Origin: Pontibacter fetidus
Lineage (GTDB): Bacteria; Bacteroidota; Bacteroidia; Cytophagales; Hymenobacteraceae
Reading direction: 5' to 3'
Assembly (NCBI RefSeq): GCF_010119545.1
Contig: NZ_JAAEAA010000021.1
Location: 1-64,000 of the forward strand
DNA length: 64,000 nucleotides
This document shows, in pieces, positions 15,153 through 24,518 of this stretch. Position numbers and translations under genes: made by a program. Numbering within the stretch: position 1 is the first letter of the stretch; every line of letters begins with the position of its first letter. The notes below the pieces were generated by a model. That model searched no databases and had not been told where the DNA came from. It worked only from the letters and a program-made list of their open reading frames with translations.

Positions 15153-16982
15153 TTATTTAATAAGAAGCTGCTTTTTAGATGTACGTCCGTTTTGCGCTAT
15201 ATGCATGAAGTATAAACCTGCCGGCAGGTTGCGTACACTTATTTTGGTCTTCTCTTTTGAGCTTCCCGAAAGCTTTTTGTTGCCCTGCTGGTCAAACAAG
15301 GTATACGTATAGGTTCCGGTTGTCTGGGTCTCAATAGTAAAGTCGTCTTCTGTTACCGGATTTGGTGCCACTATGTACGGCTCTTCGCCTGCATCACAAT
15401 TTCGTACTTCGTACTCCTCATCCCAATAAGAGGTCCAATCAATAGCTGTACGAACTTTTAAGCCTATTACCATAACTGTGCGGGGCTGGCTGGCTGCTAC
15501 TATAAATAAGTTGGGACCAGTTAAACCCAGGTGGCTGTCTACGTTTGTGGCTGTCCAGGCATATTCCTGCACCTGGCCTTTATAGCCGTTGTAAATAGGC
15601 TCGAACGCGCCCTGCTCGTAAGGGCAAGCGGGGTAATTAAAACCATTGGTGCACATACATGTATACCTGAAACCGATGATCTCGGGTATGCCTACCCATA
15701 CTTCTTTCTCTACAGAGCTGGCACCACATTGCGGGTTAGTGGCTGTTACCTTAACCCAGCCTGCACCGCTGTAGCCCGGCCGTTGCGCCAACGTTACATT
15801 TGCATCTGAGGTGGTAACAGGCGATAGCCCGCCGTTTATTAAAATGTTGCTGCTTGCCTCCCAGGTATAGCTTGTGGCGCCCGGCACCGGCTGTATGCTG
15901 TATGGAGTAGAAGCACCGATATCATAAGGGGCGTTGTTATTGTTAAAAGCGGGTTTGGCAAGGGTGCTACTGTAGGCAATGGTAATGGAGGTGGCATTAA
16001 CTGTTTTAGTTGGGCTAGTGCAGGTAAGTGTAGCCGACACAGACACCTGCCCGCCATTTGTACCGCTAGGTATTACGGTTATGGTATTGCCGTTGCCAGG
16101 ACCGGAGATTACCCAGCCAGGAGGCAGCGACCAGGTGTAGTAGGCCTCTCCCGGTAAGGCTGGTACACTGATAGTTACCGGAGTTGTGTTTGCACAGTTT
16201 ACCGTGGTTGCAGAGGCTGTAATGGCACCAAGCGTTGGTTCGCGGTTAATGGTAAGTGTACTATAGTTGCTGAAGTAATCTTTTTTGGGGTAGCTAAATG
16301 CACTACACTCTTGATTATAACCTCTTACTTTAACCTGTCCGCCAACGCCATTAGCGGGTATAACATTAATAGAGTTAGAATTTGTAATATAATACGGATT
16401 GTTAGAGCTAGCCACTACCCCATTAGGGTATGACCAACCATATGGTATTTCCCAAATATAGGCTTCAACTGCTAATTTGTTAGTATTGGGATAGTACATA
16501 GTAGGTATAGTGAAATTGACAGGCCCTGCTAAGCACCAACTTACTTCCTGCACACTCTTGCCATTAATTGCATCGGGTGAAATATTGTTAAGAGATTTAA
16601 TTATAATATTATTTGTCAGATAGATAATATCTGTTGTACCACTAGCACTTATGGTTAATTTTATACTTCCTTTCTTTACAGCATCATTCCATACTACAGT
16701 AATATTATTTTTATCTTAAAAGGCAATATTGGAAGCAAAAGTCACTTTTGTACTGTTATTGTGGTTAGGGAATACACCCTCTGTTACCTCCCAGGTATAT
16801 ATTCTATTGGCAGGAGCATTATTAATATTGGGGTCTAAATACCATTTTTCACTACTACCTGGACAAACAGGAATACTATTGCCTGGTAAAATGTCATTAC
16901 TTGATTGACAAAGGCCAGAATAGGTGATCAGGAAAAATAAGAGAGTAAAAAGGCTTCGTTTAAAGTAGGTTTGTAGTTTCAT
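15153..16982 (-). pseudogene. T9SS-sorted surface protein gene interrupted by an in-frame stop
   Basis: Two collinear pieces share one reading frame. An 88-residue N-terminal part (16716-16982) has a signal peptide (YSGLC-Q) and the start of an Ig/PKD-like domain. The rest (16715-15153) continues with several PKD-like domains (repeated YTWSLPPGW/YTWEASS patterns). It ends in a type A T9SS sorting domain with APNPVTEDDF and a C-terminal LYFMHIAQNG...KKQLLIK. The only break is a TAA at 16716-16718; the 54 codons between it and the next ATG are open and look like normal protein. Read through, the gene would encode about 609 residues. It may be a recent nonsense mutation, a sequencing error, or an allele off-state. 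The gene is AT-rich compared with its rfbC neighbour. Confidence 0.75.
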
Positions 16983-17017
16983 AGGAATAAATTAAAAGGA
17001 TTACCATTTACAAATGC

Positions 17018-17791
17018 TTAAAAGAGATAAAATATTGAAAGAGATGATATTGGCTGCATACTGATATCCACATCCTTAGTGATATATCGTCCTTCAATCC
17101 GGAAGCCTTCATGCACAAGCGATAACTCAGGCCAATATCCACCGCCAGCGGCCCTATAATCAAAACGTGAAATATCTGTAATCAGGGCAGTCTCTGCTGA
17201 TGCATAAATCCTTTTACCTAACTGATGTCTTACTCCCAGAAAGGGGCGGAAGCGAAATCCTTTAGTAGTATAGTTATGCTCAACATGAGTAATATGCGTA
17301 GTTGGAAAGGGTTCAGAATTATTCGGTGAAACACTTTTAACCAAGGTTTCATAATTTGTAGTTGTGACTTTTCTTTTGTCTAAATAGGGCTCGGCATCAG
17401 CTCCTATGTAAAACTGCCATTTAGGGGTAAGATTCTGCTGCCACTCATATCCTAAGCCGAGTGCTAGTTCATAGCTGGTAGAGGTAGAATCATTGTTAAA
17501 GTCTTTGAACTCCCCAGCATAGTATTCTCTGGTTGGATCTATAAAGCTTTGGTGTGAAAATCGGGAAGTAATAGCTAACCGCAGCGCAGTATTTTTTCTA
17601 ACCTGATATTTATAAAGGATTTGTAAAGGAGTTCGATTATCAGGCTTAAGAAAGTAGTCGAAAGCTATCTGTGTATTAACCCCAATGTGGTGCCGGTAAA
17701 AAACAGAGTCCGGTGTCTGGGCGCTAGTGTTGCTGCCCGTAAACAACAAGCACAGCAGTAGCAGTGCAGGCAAAAGTGTTTTTGTTTTCAT
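17018..17791 (-). CDS. Outer-membrane beta-barrel protein, unknown
   Basis: 257 residues from the ATG at 17791. The open frame extends 66 residues further but a clean signal peptide (MKTKTLLPALLLLCLLFTG...SAQ) begins here. The mature part has alternating aromatic strands (LALGLGYEWQQN; GFRFRPFLGVRHQL; RIEGRYITKD) and ends in Phe, as expected for a barrel. No family was recognised. It lies 36 bases downstream of the broken T9SS gene and on the same strand, so it may belong to that transcript. Confidence 0.65.
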   Translation of the reverse strand: MKTKTLLPALLLLCLLFTGSNTSAQTPDSVFYRHHIGVNTQIAFDYFLKPDNRTPLQILYKYQVRKNTALRLAITSRFSHQSFIDPTREYYAGEFKDFNNDSTSTSYELALGLGYEWQQNLTPKWQFYIGADAEPYLDKRKVTTTNYETLVKSVSPNNSEPFPTTHITHVEHNYTTKGFRFRPFLGVRHQLGKRIYASAETALITDISRFDYRAAGGGYWPELSLVHEGFRIEGRYITKDVDISMQPISSLSIFYLF

Positions 17792-18111
17792 AAAAAGATT
17801 TTTTTTGGGTAAATATAAGCGTGGCAGCTGTATAAATATAGGAAAATATATATGTAAAAGTAACATGTGTATAATGCCACCTGTTACTTGCTTTCGAAGG
17901 ACTGTTAACACTAGTAAAAAGTGTGAATTCAACACAGAAGTACATTTATGCCGCAAGTATAAAATCTTATCAATCCAACAAATCCCCATTAATCTGAGGT
18001 TCAGGCAAAAAAAAGAGACGCAAGGTATTGCGTCTCTGCATTATCACTTTAATCTCAAAAATCCCTATTAATCCCGGTTCAGACAAAATTCACTCAATCA
18101 CTCATTCAAAA
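17792..18111. other. Gene-free region with repeats and the murF terminator
   Basis: 320 bases between the barrel gene and murF. It holds two related repeats of about 30 bases (17980-18006 and 18058-18087, both of the form AATCCC.ATTAATC..GGTTCAG.CAAAA) that bracket the hairpin terminator at 18007-18037. The rest is AT-rich and presumably contains the barrel gene promoter. Confidence 0.7.
18007..18037 (-). terminator. Rho-independent terminator of murF
   Basis: A perfect 10-bp stem (18014-18023 with 18028-18037) with a 4-base loop. The A-run at 18007-18014 becomes a T-tract on the minus strand. A related GAGACGCAA hairpin occurs at about 23249-23270. Confidence 0.85.
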
Positions 18112-19398
18112 CTATAGTAACTCCACCAACGTCTCCAGTCCCATTCCACGCGAACCTTTTATCAGGACATAGCTATCAGATATCTTGTTTTGCTGGAGCC
18201 AGTTTTGTAGTTCCTGCTTCGTCTCGAAATGCTTGAAGGTAGGATTAGCCTGGGCTGCATATTGCATGTCTTTTCCGCAAAGTATAACTGTATCAAAAGG
18301 CTGTTCGGCGGCTATAGTTCCCAGGGTAGTGTGCTCGGCTATACTTTCAGAGCCCATCTCAAACATATCCCCAAGTATAACCACTTTACGTGGTGCGTTC
18401 ATGCTGCCAAAGTTGCGGATGGCTGCTGCCATAGAGGTTGGGTTGGCGTTGTAGGCATCCAGTATAATGGTGTTGCTGCCTTTTTGCAGTACCTGCGAGC
18501 GGTTGTTTACCGGGCTATAGTTGGCGATGGCTTCGTTGGCTTTGCTAAGCGGCACTCCAAAGTATTTACCGATGCAGGCCGCAGCAGCCATGTTCTCGTA
18601 GTTATAGCTGCCTACCAACTGCGTGTGCACCACGCTTCCTTCTTCGTCTTTATACACCACATACGGTGATGCTTCCAACAGCTCACTATGGTAATAATCG
18701 CCGGTGGCCGGGTAGGTTATTTTGCTTGCAATGCGGCGGCTCATGCGCACCAGGTGGTCGTTGCCGGTGTTCACAAACACGGTGCCTTCAGCTTTATCTA
18801 AGTGTACGTATAGTTCGCTTTTGCCGCGGGCCACGCCTTCCAGGCTTCCAAAACCTTCCAGGTGCGCTTTGCCTATGTTCGTGATCATGCCGTGTGTTGG
18901 CTGGGCAATGGTGCAAAGCATTTCGATCTCGCCGATGTGGTTAGCACCCATCTCGATAATGGCCATTTCGTGCTCCGGTTTTATGCGGAGTAAGGTTAGC
19001 GGCACGCCAATGTGGTTGTTCAGGTTGCCCTGCGTGTACAGCGTGTTGAATTTCTGGCTCAGTACGGCGTGTATCAGCTCTTTGGTGGTGGTTTTGCCAT
19101 TGCTGCCCGTTATGCCAATTACAGGTATGCTTAACTGTTTGCGGTGATGGCGGGCCAGATCCTGCAGTGCTTGCAAAGTGTCTTCAACCACAAAAACATT
19201 TTCGGCAGCCATAGTTGGGTCATCTACCACCGCATATTTAGCGCCTTTCTCCAGGGCCATCGCCGCAAACTTTGCACCTTTAAAGTTGGGGCCGTTCAGG
19301 GCGAAAAACAGGCTTTGGTCCTGGTCGGCGCGCGAGTCGGTGCTTACGTGGCGGCACTCCAGGTATTTTTGATATAGGAATTCGATGCTGGTCTGCAT
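18112..19398 (-). CDS. murF: UDP-MurNAc-tripeptide--D-Ala-D-Ala ligase
   Basis: 428 residues from the ATG at 19398; a 37-residue upstream extension of the open frame does not match the family. The N-terminal substrate domain has STDSR and LFFALNGPNFKG. The ATP-binding loop is GITGSNGKTTTKE, followed by NNHIGVPLTLL and EMGANHIGEI, and the C-terminal domain has LDAYNANPTSM and the ILGDMFEMG motif. It adds D-Ala-D-Ala to the cytoplasmic peptidoglycan precursor. It stands alone here rather than in a dcw cluster. Confidence 0.95.
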   Translation of the reverse strand: MQTSIEFLYQKYLECRHVSTDSRADQDQSLFFALNGPNFKGAKFAAMALEKGAKYAVVDDPTMAAENVFVVEDTLQALQDLARHHRKQLSIPVIGITGSNGKTTTKELIHAVLSQKFNTLYTQGNLNNHIGVPLTLLRIKPEHEMAIIEMGANHIGEIEMLCTIAQPTHGMITNIGKAHLEGFGSLEGVARGKSELYVHLDKAEGTVFVNTGNDHLVRMSRRIASKITYPATGDYYHSELLEASPYVVYKDEEGSVVHTQLVGSYNYENMAAAACIGKYFGVPLSKANEAIANYSPVNNRSQVLQKGSNTIILDAYNANPTSMAAAIRNFGSMNAPRKVVILGDMFEMGSESIAEHTTLGTIAAEQPFDTVILCGKDMQYAAQANPTFKHFETKQELQNWLQQNKISDSYVLIKGSRGMGLETLVELL

Positions 19399-19527
19399 GA
19401 AATAGTTAATTTTAAAGTATAAACGCTGCAACCAACTTACGTTAAAGTATAGCCGGCCAAACCAGGTGCAATATACACTCAAAACCGTAAAGGCACTACA
19501 GCACCGCAACGCTCCTTACATCGCTCT

Positions 19528-21717
19528 ATGAAAAAGTTATTTACCCTGTTCCTGTTGCTGATCGCTACTACAACTATAGCCCAACAGCCATTGCAGTTTG
19601 TATTGCGCCACGATGTGCCGGTAACAATAAACCAGGCAGCGTTGCCACAACCCTGGAGCGGTGGGTTAAGCTCTCCACAATTCTCGACGATAGATCTTAA
19701 CTTCGATAACCAGCCCGACCTGTTTGCTTATGATAGAATGCAGCACAAAGTATTTACCTGGCTGGCCGTGATGAAGAACGGAACCTGGGTCTATAAGTAT
19801 AGCCCGGAGTACGAGGCGCTTTTCCCCGCTGACCTGCAGGCCTGGGTGCTGCTGCGCGACTATAACTGCGATGGTCTGAAAGATATTTTTACCAGCACGG
19901 CGCTGGGCATTAAAGTTTACCGCCAGGAAAAAGGTATCAACAACCTGCCTAAATTTATAGTTGCCGAAGAAGCCATCGTTTACAACCAGGGCGTAAACCT
20001 GCAGCTATTGGCCGCCGACGTACCAGCTATAGATGACATGGATGGCGATGGCGACCTGGATGTGCTGGTGTCGGAGTTCTCGCATGGGCAAAAGCTGGAG
20101 TATTACCAGAACATGCGCGTAGAAAATAACCTGGGCTGCAACTCGCTTACCTTTGCGCGAAACAGTACCTGGTGGGGTGGCATAACCGAGTGCGACGGCT
20201 GTACCAACTATGTTTTTAACGCGGCCTGCCGGGTAGCCGGACCACTGCATTCGGGGCACACGGGCAGTAGTTTGCTGTTGCTGGATTTAGATGCGGATGG
20301 CGATAAAGAGTTACTGACTGGCTCAGTGCAATGCGACGACCTGGTGCTGATGGAAAACAAAGGCACAGCCCAGGAAGCCCGAATGGATGAACTGACCACT
20401 ATTTTCCCGAGAAGCTCGCGCAGGATCAGCTTAAATAAATTTCCGGCCGCTTACTACGAGGATGTTACCTTTGACGGGATACCAGATCTTTTGGTAGCGC
20501 CTAATTTAGCCAATACTAACGAGGTAAAGCCGGAACTGCAGCGGTCGGTGTGGCTTTACAAAAACAACGGCCCCGCCAACAACCCGGACCTTACGTTTGT
20601 GCAGGATAATTTTTTGCAGGACCAGATGCTGGATTTAGGCGAAGGCGCTTACCCGGCATTTGCGGACCTGGACAACGACGGCGACCTGGATATGCTGGCT
20701 GGCAACAAAGGCGCTTACCGCAATGGCAACTATGTGGCAACTATAAGTTATTTCCAGAATACCGGCACCGCCACAAATCCGGCCTTTACCTTGGTTAAAG
20801 ATGATTACCTGAACCTCGGAAGCGAGCAACTGCTCCACATAAAACCAACATTTGCAGATATTAACGGCGATAACAAACCAGACCTGGTACTAACGTCTAA
20901 AAATGCGCAGACCAATGCTACAACTATAGTTTACCTGCCCGGACCAGGCTATAGGTGGGCTGACAGGTTGTTGCTTTTAACTGTAACTGACGGCGATGCC
21001 CCTGCTTTTTTTGATGCTGACGAAGACGGCGACCTGGATATGATTTTGGGCAAAGCGACCGGCGAGCTGCAACTATACACCAATACCGGCACGACAGGCA
21101 CCCCAAACTATAGTTTAGCTAAAACCAACCTGGGCGGCATCAGTTTCAGTTTCGATAAGCGCTTTTTGCACCCAACAACGATAGATATAGACGGTGATGG
21201 AACGATAGATTTACTGACTACTGACGACAGCGGAACTATAAACATCTATCGTAACCTGGCAGCTATACTTAACCAAACCTTTACCCCCGAAACAAACATC
21301 CTGGAAAACACTTTTGCTGACGAGCTGCTCCCGACCAACCTGGGCAAAGGCGCAAGTATAGCCGTAGCAGCATTGGGCGGAGCAGGCAAACTATATGTAG
21401 TAGCAGGTACCCAGGGTGGTGGCTTTTACTTACTACAGCAAATATCTGGCTACCAGCAAAATCCTGATGCAACAAATGGGCTCGCCGTAGAAGTGTACCC
21501 CAACCTGACTGACAAAAAAACACCCGCGCGTGTGCAGGCTTCGGAGCCGGTAACATTTGTGGTTTATGATGCCATCGGGAAGAAAGTTTATAGCAGTGGC
21601 AACAACTATAAGCAATACAGCAGCCTGCCCTTACAACACCTGAAAGCGGGCATGTATTTCCTGTGGGCAGTAAACCGGCAAGGCAAGTATAAAACCGCAA
21701 AATTTGTAGTACAATGA
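19528..21717 (+). CDS. Large FG-GAP/VCBS repeat protein with T9SS sorting domain
   Basis: 729 residues. There is a signal peptide at 1-18 (TIA-Q). At least six FG-GAP/VCBS-like calcium-binding repeats are visible from their loops (MDGDGDLDVL, LDADGDKEL, LDNDGDLDML, INGDNKPDL, ADEDGDLDMI, IDGDGTIDL), consistent with a beta-propeller. The C-terminus (about 650-729) is a type A T9SS sorting domain (VEVYPNLTDKK...LKAGMYFLWAVN). It is presumably exported and attached to the cell surface. Its stop overlaps the start of the next gene as ATGA, so translation is probably coupled. Confidence 0.88.
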   Translation: MKKLFTLFLLLIATTTIAQQPLQFVLRHDVPVTINQAALPQPWSGGLSSPQFSTIDLNFDNQPDLFAYDRMQHKVFTWLAVMKNGTWVYKYSPEYEALFPADLQAWVLLRDYNCDGLKDIFTSTALGIKVYRQEKGINNLPKFIVAEEAIVYNQGVNLQLLAADVPAIDDMDGDGDLDVLVSEFSHGQKLEYYQNMRVENNLGCNSLTFARNSTWWGGITECDGCTNYVFNAACRVAGPLHSGHTGSSLLLLDLDADGDKELLTGSVQCDDLVLMENKGTAQEARMDELTTIFPRSSRRISLNKFPAAYYEDVTFDGIPDLLVAPNLANTNEVKPELQRSVWLYKNNGPANNPDLTFVQDNFLQDQMLDLGEGAYPAFADLDNDGDLDMLAGNKGAYRNGNYVATISYFQNTGTATNPAFTLVKDDYLNLGSEQLLHIKPTFADINGDNKPDLVLTSKNAQTNATTIVYLPGPGYRWADRLLLLTVTDGDAPAFFDADEDGDLDMILGKATGELQLYTNTGTTGTPNYSLAKTNLGGISFSFDKRFLHPTTIDIDGDGTIDLLTTDDSGTINIYRNLAAILNQTFTPETNILENTFADELLPTNLGKGASIAVAALGGAGKLYVVAGTQGGGFYLLQQISGYQQNPDATNGLAVEVYPNLTDKKTPARVQASEPVTFVVYDAIGKKVYSSGNNYKQYSSLPLQHLKAGMYFLWAVNRQGKYKTAKFVVQ

Positions 21718-22112
21718 TGAAAGCCCTGTTGTACATCCGGCTATTAGCTGAAGACCAAACTATAGTTTATGGCAACCCGCTGCTGGAGCAGGTAAAAAAG
21801 CAACTCCCGGATGTAGCCATGCTGGACGTAGATTCGGGGTCGGGGGAACTGGTGCTGCACTATGCCCGGAAGTTACTACAGGAAGCCACACAGGTTATAG
21901 TTTATATTGAAAGCGCTACGATGGATGCCGGTTTTGGAAGTATTTTTCCGTTGCTGGAGTTGGTGTTGGAAGGGCAGAAGGAGCAGCTTATAGTTTTCAG
22001 AAATGAGCACAGCCGCCTACAACGCATGGTACAAGCCCGCCCCGAATTAAAAGCTATAGTTGGGCAGGATGATGTAGATTTGATAAAAGTAGCAAAGCAG
22101 TTTTATAGTTGA
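21714..22112 (+). CDS. Small alpha/beta protein, unknown
   Basis: 132 residues with no signal peptide. The predicted alternation of strands and helices (KALLYIRLL; ATQVIVYIES; EQLIVFRN; LKAIVGQDD) suggests a Rossmann-like cytoplasmic domain. I recognise no family. It overlaps the T9SS protein gene by four bases. The link to a surface protein is positional only. Confidence 0.6.
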   Translation: MMKALLYIRLLAEDQTIVYGNPLLEQVKKQLPDVAMLDVDSGSGELVLHYARKLLQEATQVIVYIESATMDAGFGSIFPLLELVLEGQKEQLIVFRNEHSRLQRMVQARPELKAIVGQDDVDLIKVAKQFYS

Positions 22113-22419
22113 GGTTTTACCATAGTTGATAAGCACTCTACCTACCGCTGTTTCGGATTTCTTAATCCGAAACTATAGCTGCTGCGGATTTCCTAATCCG
22201 CGTAAACTGCAACACGGGGATTAGGAAATCCCCGGCAGTGGGCTTTCGGACTTGGAAGTCCGAAAGAGCATTTTTATACTTCTAACAAACTACTAGCTAT
22301 GGCGCGAGCGTCCTCGCCCCGAAATAATCGGGATCTGCGTCTCGTGTCGAACTATAGTTGAGTCTCTGCCCCAGTCGGATTACAGATCCGTGCCAGCATA
22401 AACTTTTTTCATGTAAAAC
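22113..22419. other. Gene-free region with a cluster of hairpins
   Basis: 307 bases between convergent genes. It holds the four-hairpin array (22151-22266), a GC-rich stretch with CCCGAAATAATCGGG (about 22318-22332) and an AACTATAGTT palindrome (22350-22359). No gene is seen. Confidence 0.7.
22151..22266. repeat. Array of four palindromic hairpins
   Basis: H1 22151-22172 (TTTCGGATT/AATCCGAAA). H2 22184-22201 (GCGGATT/AATCCGC). H3 22216-22233 (GGGGATT/AATCCCC). H4 22243-22266 (CTTTCGGACT/AGTCCGAAAG), followed by a short T-run that could also terminate the plus-strand gene. The units share a GGATT/AATCC or GGACT/AGTCC core with different flanks. Confidence 0.85.
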
Positions 22420-23196
22420 TTAGCCCTTCAATTCAAATTCATCTGCATCCAGGTGCGCCGGGAAAGCCTCTCGGAAGTCCAGTAGCTCCTGTTTACTTAA
22501 TGTTATAGTCAGGATGCTTTCCTGTTCGGTGGTTTCTATAAGTTTATGGCCTTTTGGGTGAATGATGGCGGAGTCGCCGGAATAAGGATGATCGTTGCCA
22601 TCGGTGCCGATGCGGTTTACGCCAGCTACATAAGCAATATTTTCGATAGCGCGGGCTTGTAGCAGGGTACGCCAGGCAAGGCTGCGTACTTTAGGCCAGT
22701 TCGCTACATAAAGCAAAAGATCATATCTGTTACCAGTGTTGCGGCTCCACACCGGGAAACGCAGGTCATAACACACCAACGGGCAAACTTTCCAGCCTTT
22801 CAGCTCAACTGTCAAAAGCTCACTTCCGGAAGTATAGGTATGATGCTCTTTTGCCATCCGGAACAGGTGCTTTTTATTGTACTGCTCGTAACTGCCATCC
22901 GGCCTTACCCACAACAAACGGTTATAGAAGTGGTCACTCTCCTGCACAATAATACTCCCGGTAACTACAGCGCTATAGTTGGCAGCCTGCTCTCTCATCC
23001 ATTGCAGCGTTTTACCTTCCGGTTGCTCGGCCAGTGCAGCGGCATCCATACTAAAACCGGTGGTAAACATCTCAGGCAGCACAATAAGGTCTGTCTGCAG
23101 ATTAGCAGCAGCCAGTTTCTGCGCAAACATTTGTCTGTTCGCGTCCGCATCCTGCCAGTGCAGTTCCGTCTGTACTATCGTTACCCGAAGATTCAT
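22420..23196 (-). CDS. Omega-amidase (nitrilase superfamily, YafV/Nit2-like)
   Basis: 258 residues. The nitrilase triad is clear: Glu42 in VLPEMF, Lys108 in YNKKHLF and Cys142 in LVCYDLRFP. The sequence is of the omega-amidase branch, which hydrolyses alpha-ketoglutaramate or alpha-ketosuccinamate to the ketoacid and ammonia. The neighbour on the same strand is a glutamine/methionine-type aminotransferase, whose by-product is exactly such an amide. This strongly suggests a paired salvage pathway. Cytoplasmic. Confidence 0.9.
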   Translation of the reverse strand: MNLRVTIVQTELHWQDADANRQMFAQKLAAANLQTDLIVLPEMFTTGFSMDAAALAEQPEGKTLQWMREQAANYSAVVTGSIIVQESDHFYNRLLWVRPDGSYEQYNKKHLFRMAKEHHTYTSGSELLTVELKGWKVCPLVCYDLRFPVWSRNTGNRYDLLLYVANWPKVRSLAWRTLLQARAIENIAYVAGVNRIGTDGNDHPYSGDSAIIHPKGHKLIETTEQESILTITLSKQELLDFREAFPAHLDADEFELKG

Positions 23197-23202
23197 GATT
23201 AA

Positions 23203-23246
23203 GAGTTAGAAAGTTAGAAAAGGGTAAGTTAGAAAGTTAAAAAATG
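23203..23246. repeat. Short iterated AGTTAGAAAGTTA repeat
   Basis: Tandem-like AGTTAGAAAGTTAGAAAAG, repeated after a gap. A similar run occurs at 63715-63763 between ccmF and ccmE. Intergenic and AT-rich. Confidence 0.6.
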
Positions 23247-23316
23247 TAGAGACGCAATATTTTGTGTCTTTTACTTTAGCTGATCAATCAACAATTTAAC
23301 CATCAACAATCAAACC

Positions 23317-24465
23317 TTACAAACGCACCAGCTTTTCGGCGGCGGCGCAGAGGGTTTCGTTGCTTTTGGCGAAGCAGAAACGCAGGTAATGGTGGTCGGT
23401 TTTGTTATGGTAGAAAGCTGAAACCGGTACGGCAGCCACTCCAACTTCGGTTACTAACCTGCGGGCAAAATCCTGGTCGTGCTCCCCGGAAATAGCATCA
23501 TACTTCAACAACTGGAAATACGTACCCGCCGACGGTAAAAGCTCGAACCGGGAGGGCGCCAGCAATTCACAGAAAGCATCGCGTTTTTCCTGGTAAAAGT
23601 CCGGTAGGTTCAGGTAATGGGCTTCGTTATCCATAAAATCGGCGATGGCAAGTTGCAGAGGCGTAACCGTGCAAAACGTAATAAACTGGTGCATTTTACG
23701 GAGCTCTGCCGTTAAAGCAGGAGGCGCTACAGCATAACCAATCTTCCAGCCAGTGGTGTGGTAGGTTTTTCCGAACGACGATATCACAAAGCTGCGCTCA
23801 CGAAGTATCTCATTTTCCAGGGCGCTATGGTGTTTCTGCCCGTCAAAAACCATGTGCTCATATACTTCATCGCTTATTACAAAAATATCGTTACCATCCA
23901 CGATACGCGCCAGTTCGTCCATGTCGGCTTTGGTCATAACGGCGCCCGTAGGGTTATGCGGCGTGTTTATAATTATGAGGCGTGTTTTGGAAGAAATATG
24001 TCGCTTTACTAAATCCCAATCCACAGTAAAGCCAGGCAGCGCCAGCGGCACATACACCGGTATACCACCATTTAACCGGATGGCAGGTGCATAGCAGTCG
24101 TAGCAGGGCTCCAGCACTACCACTTCATCGCCAGGCTTCACAACAGCCGTAATAGCGGCATAAATAGCTTCGGTTGCACCCGATGTAACTGTTATTTCCG
24201 TGTCGGGGTTGGGGCGGTAACCGTACAGTTTCTCAGTTTTAATACTAATCTTCTCACGCAATGTTACCACTCCAGGCATAGGCGCATACTGGTTAAAGCC
24301 TGCGTGCATATACTTGGTAACCAGCTCCATCAGCTCCTCGGGGCAGTTAAAGTCCGGGAAGCCCTGCGACAGGTTAATGGCCTTGTGCTCGTTGGCCAGT
24401 GCCGACATCACCGAGAAAATACTGGTGCCTACATCAGGTAGTTTGCTGGTTGGGTAATTTGCCAT
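23317..24465 (-). CDS. Methionine/kynurenine-type PLP aminotransferase (YbdL-like)
   Basis: 382 residues from the ATG at 24465; the TTG-started extension to 24498 adds nothing typical. This is a class I aminotransferase (fold type I): NLSQGFPDF, TSGATEAIYAA, NTPHNPTGAV, the PLP lysine Lys233 in SSFGKTYHTTGWKIGY, and RFCFAK near the end. It is closest in pattern to YbdL and the glutamine transaminase K/kynurenine aminotransferase group, which transaminate ketomethiobutyrate using glutamine. It pairs functionally with the downstream omega-amidase, about 120 bases away. Confidence 0.92.
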   Translation of the reverse strand: MANYPTSKLPDVGTSIFSVMSALANEHKAINLSQGFPDFNCPEELMELVTKYMHAGFNQYAPMPGVVTLREKISIKTEKLYGYRPNPDTEITVTSGATEAIYAAITAVVKPGDEVVVLEPCYDCYAPAIRLNGGIPVYVPLALPGFTVDWDLVKRHISSKTRLIIINTPHNPTGAVMTKADMDELARIVDGNDIFVISDEVYEHMVFDGQKHHSALENEILRERSFVISSFGKTYHTTGWKIGYAVAPPALTAELRKMHQFITFCTVTPLQLAIADFMDNEAHYLNLPDFYQEKRDAFCELLAPSRFELLPSAGTYFQLLKYDAISGEHDQDFARRLVTEVGVAAVPVSAFYHNKTDHHYLRFCFAKSNETLCAAAEKLVRL

Positions 24466-24518
24466 AGGGTTGTTTTTATCAGTAAGAGTTTGTTGCAACG
24501 AATATACTATAGTTAGGG

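Noticed and set aside
22151..22266. Possible CRISPR array
   Set aside because: The units are palindromes of different sequence without constant repeats or spacers, and no cas gene is in the window.
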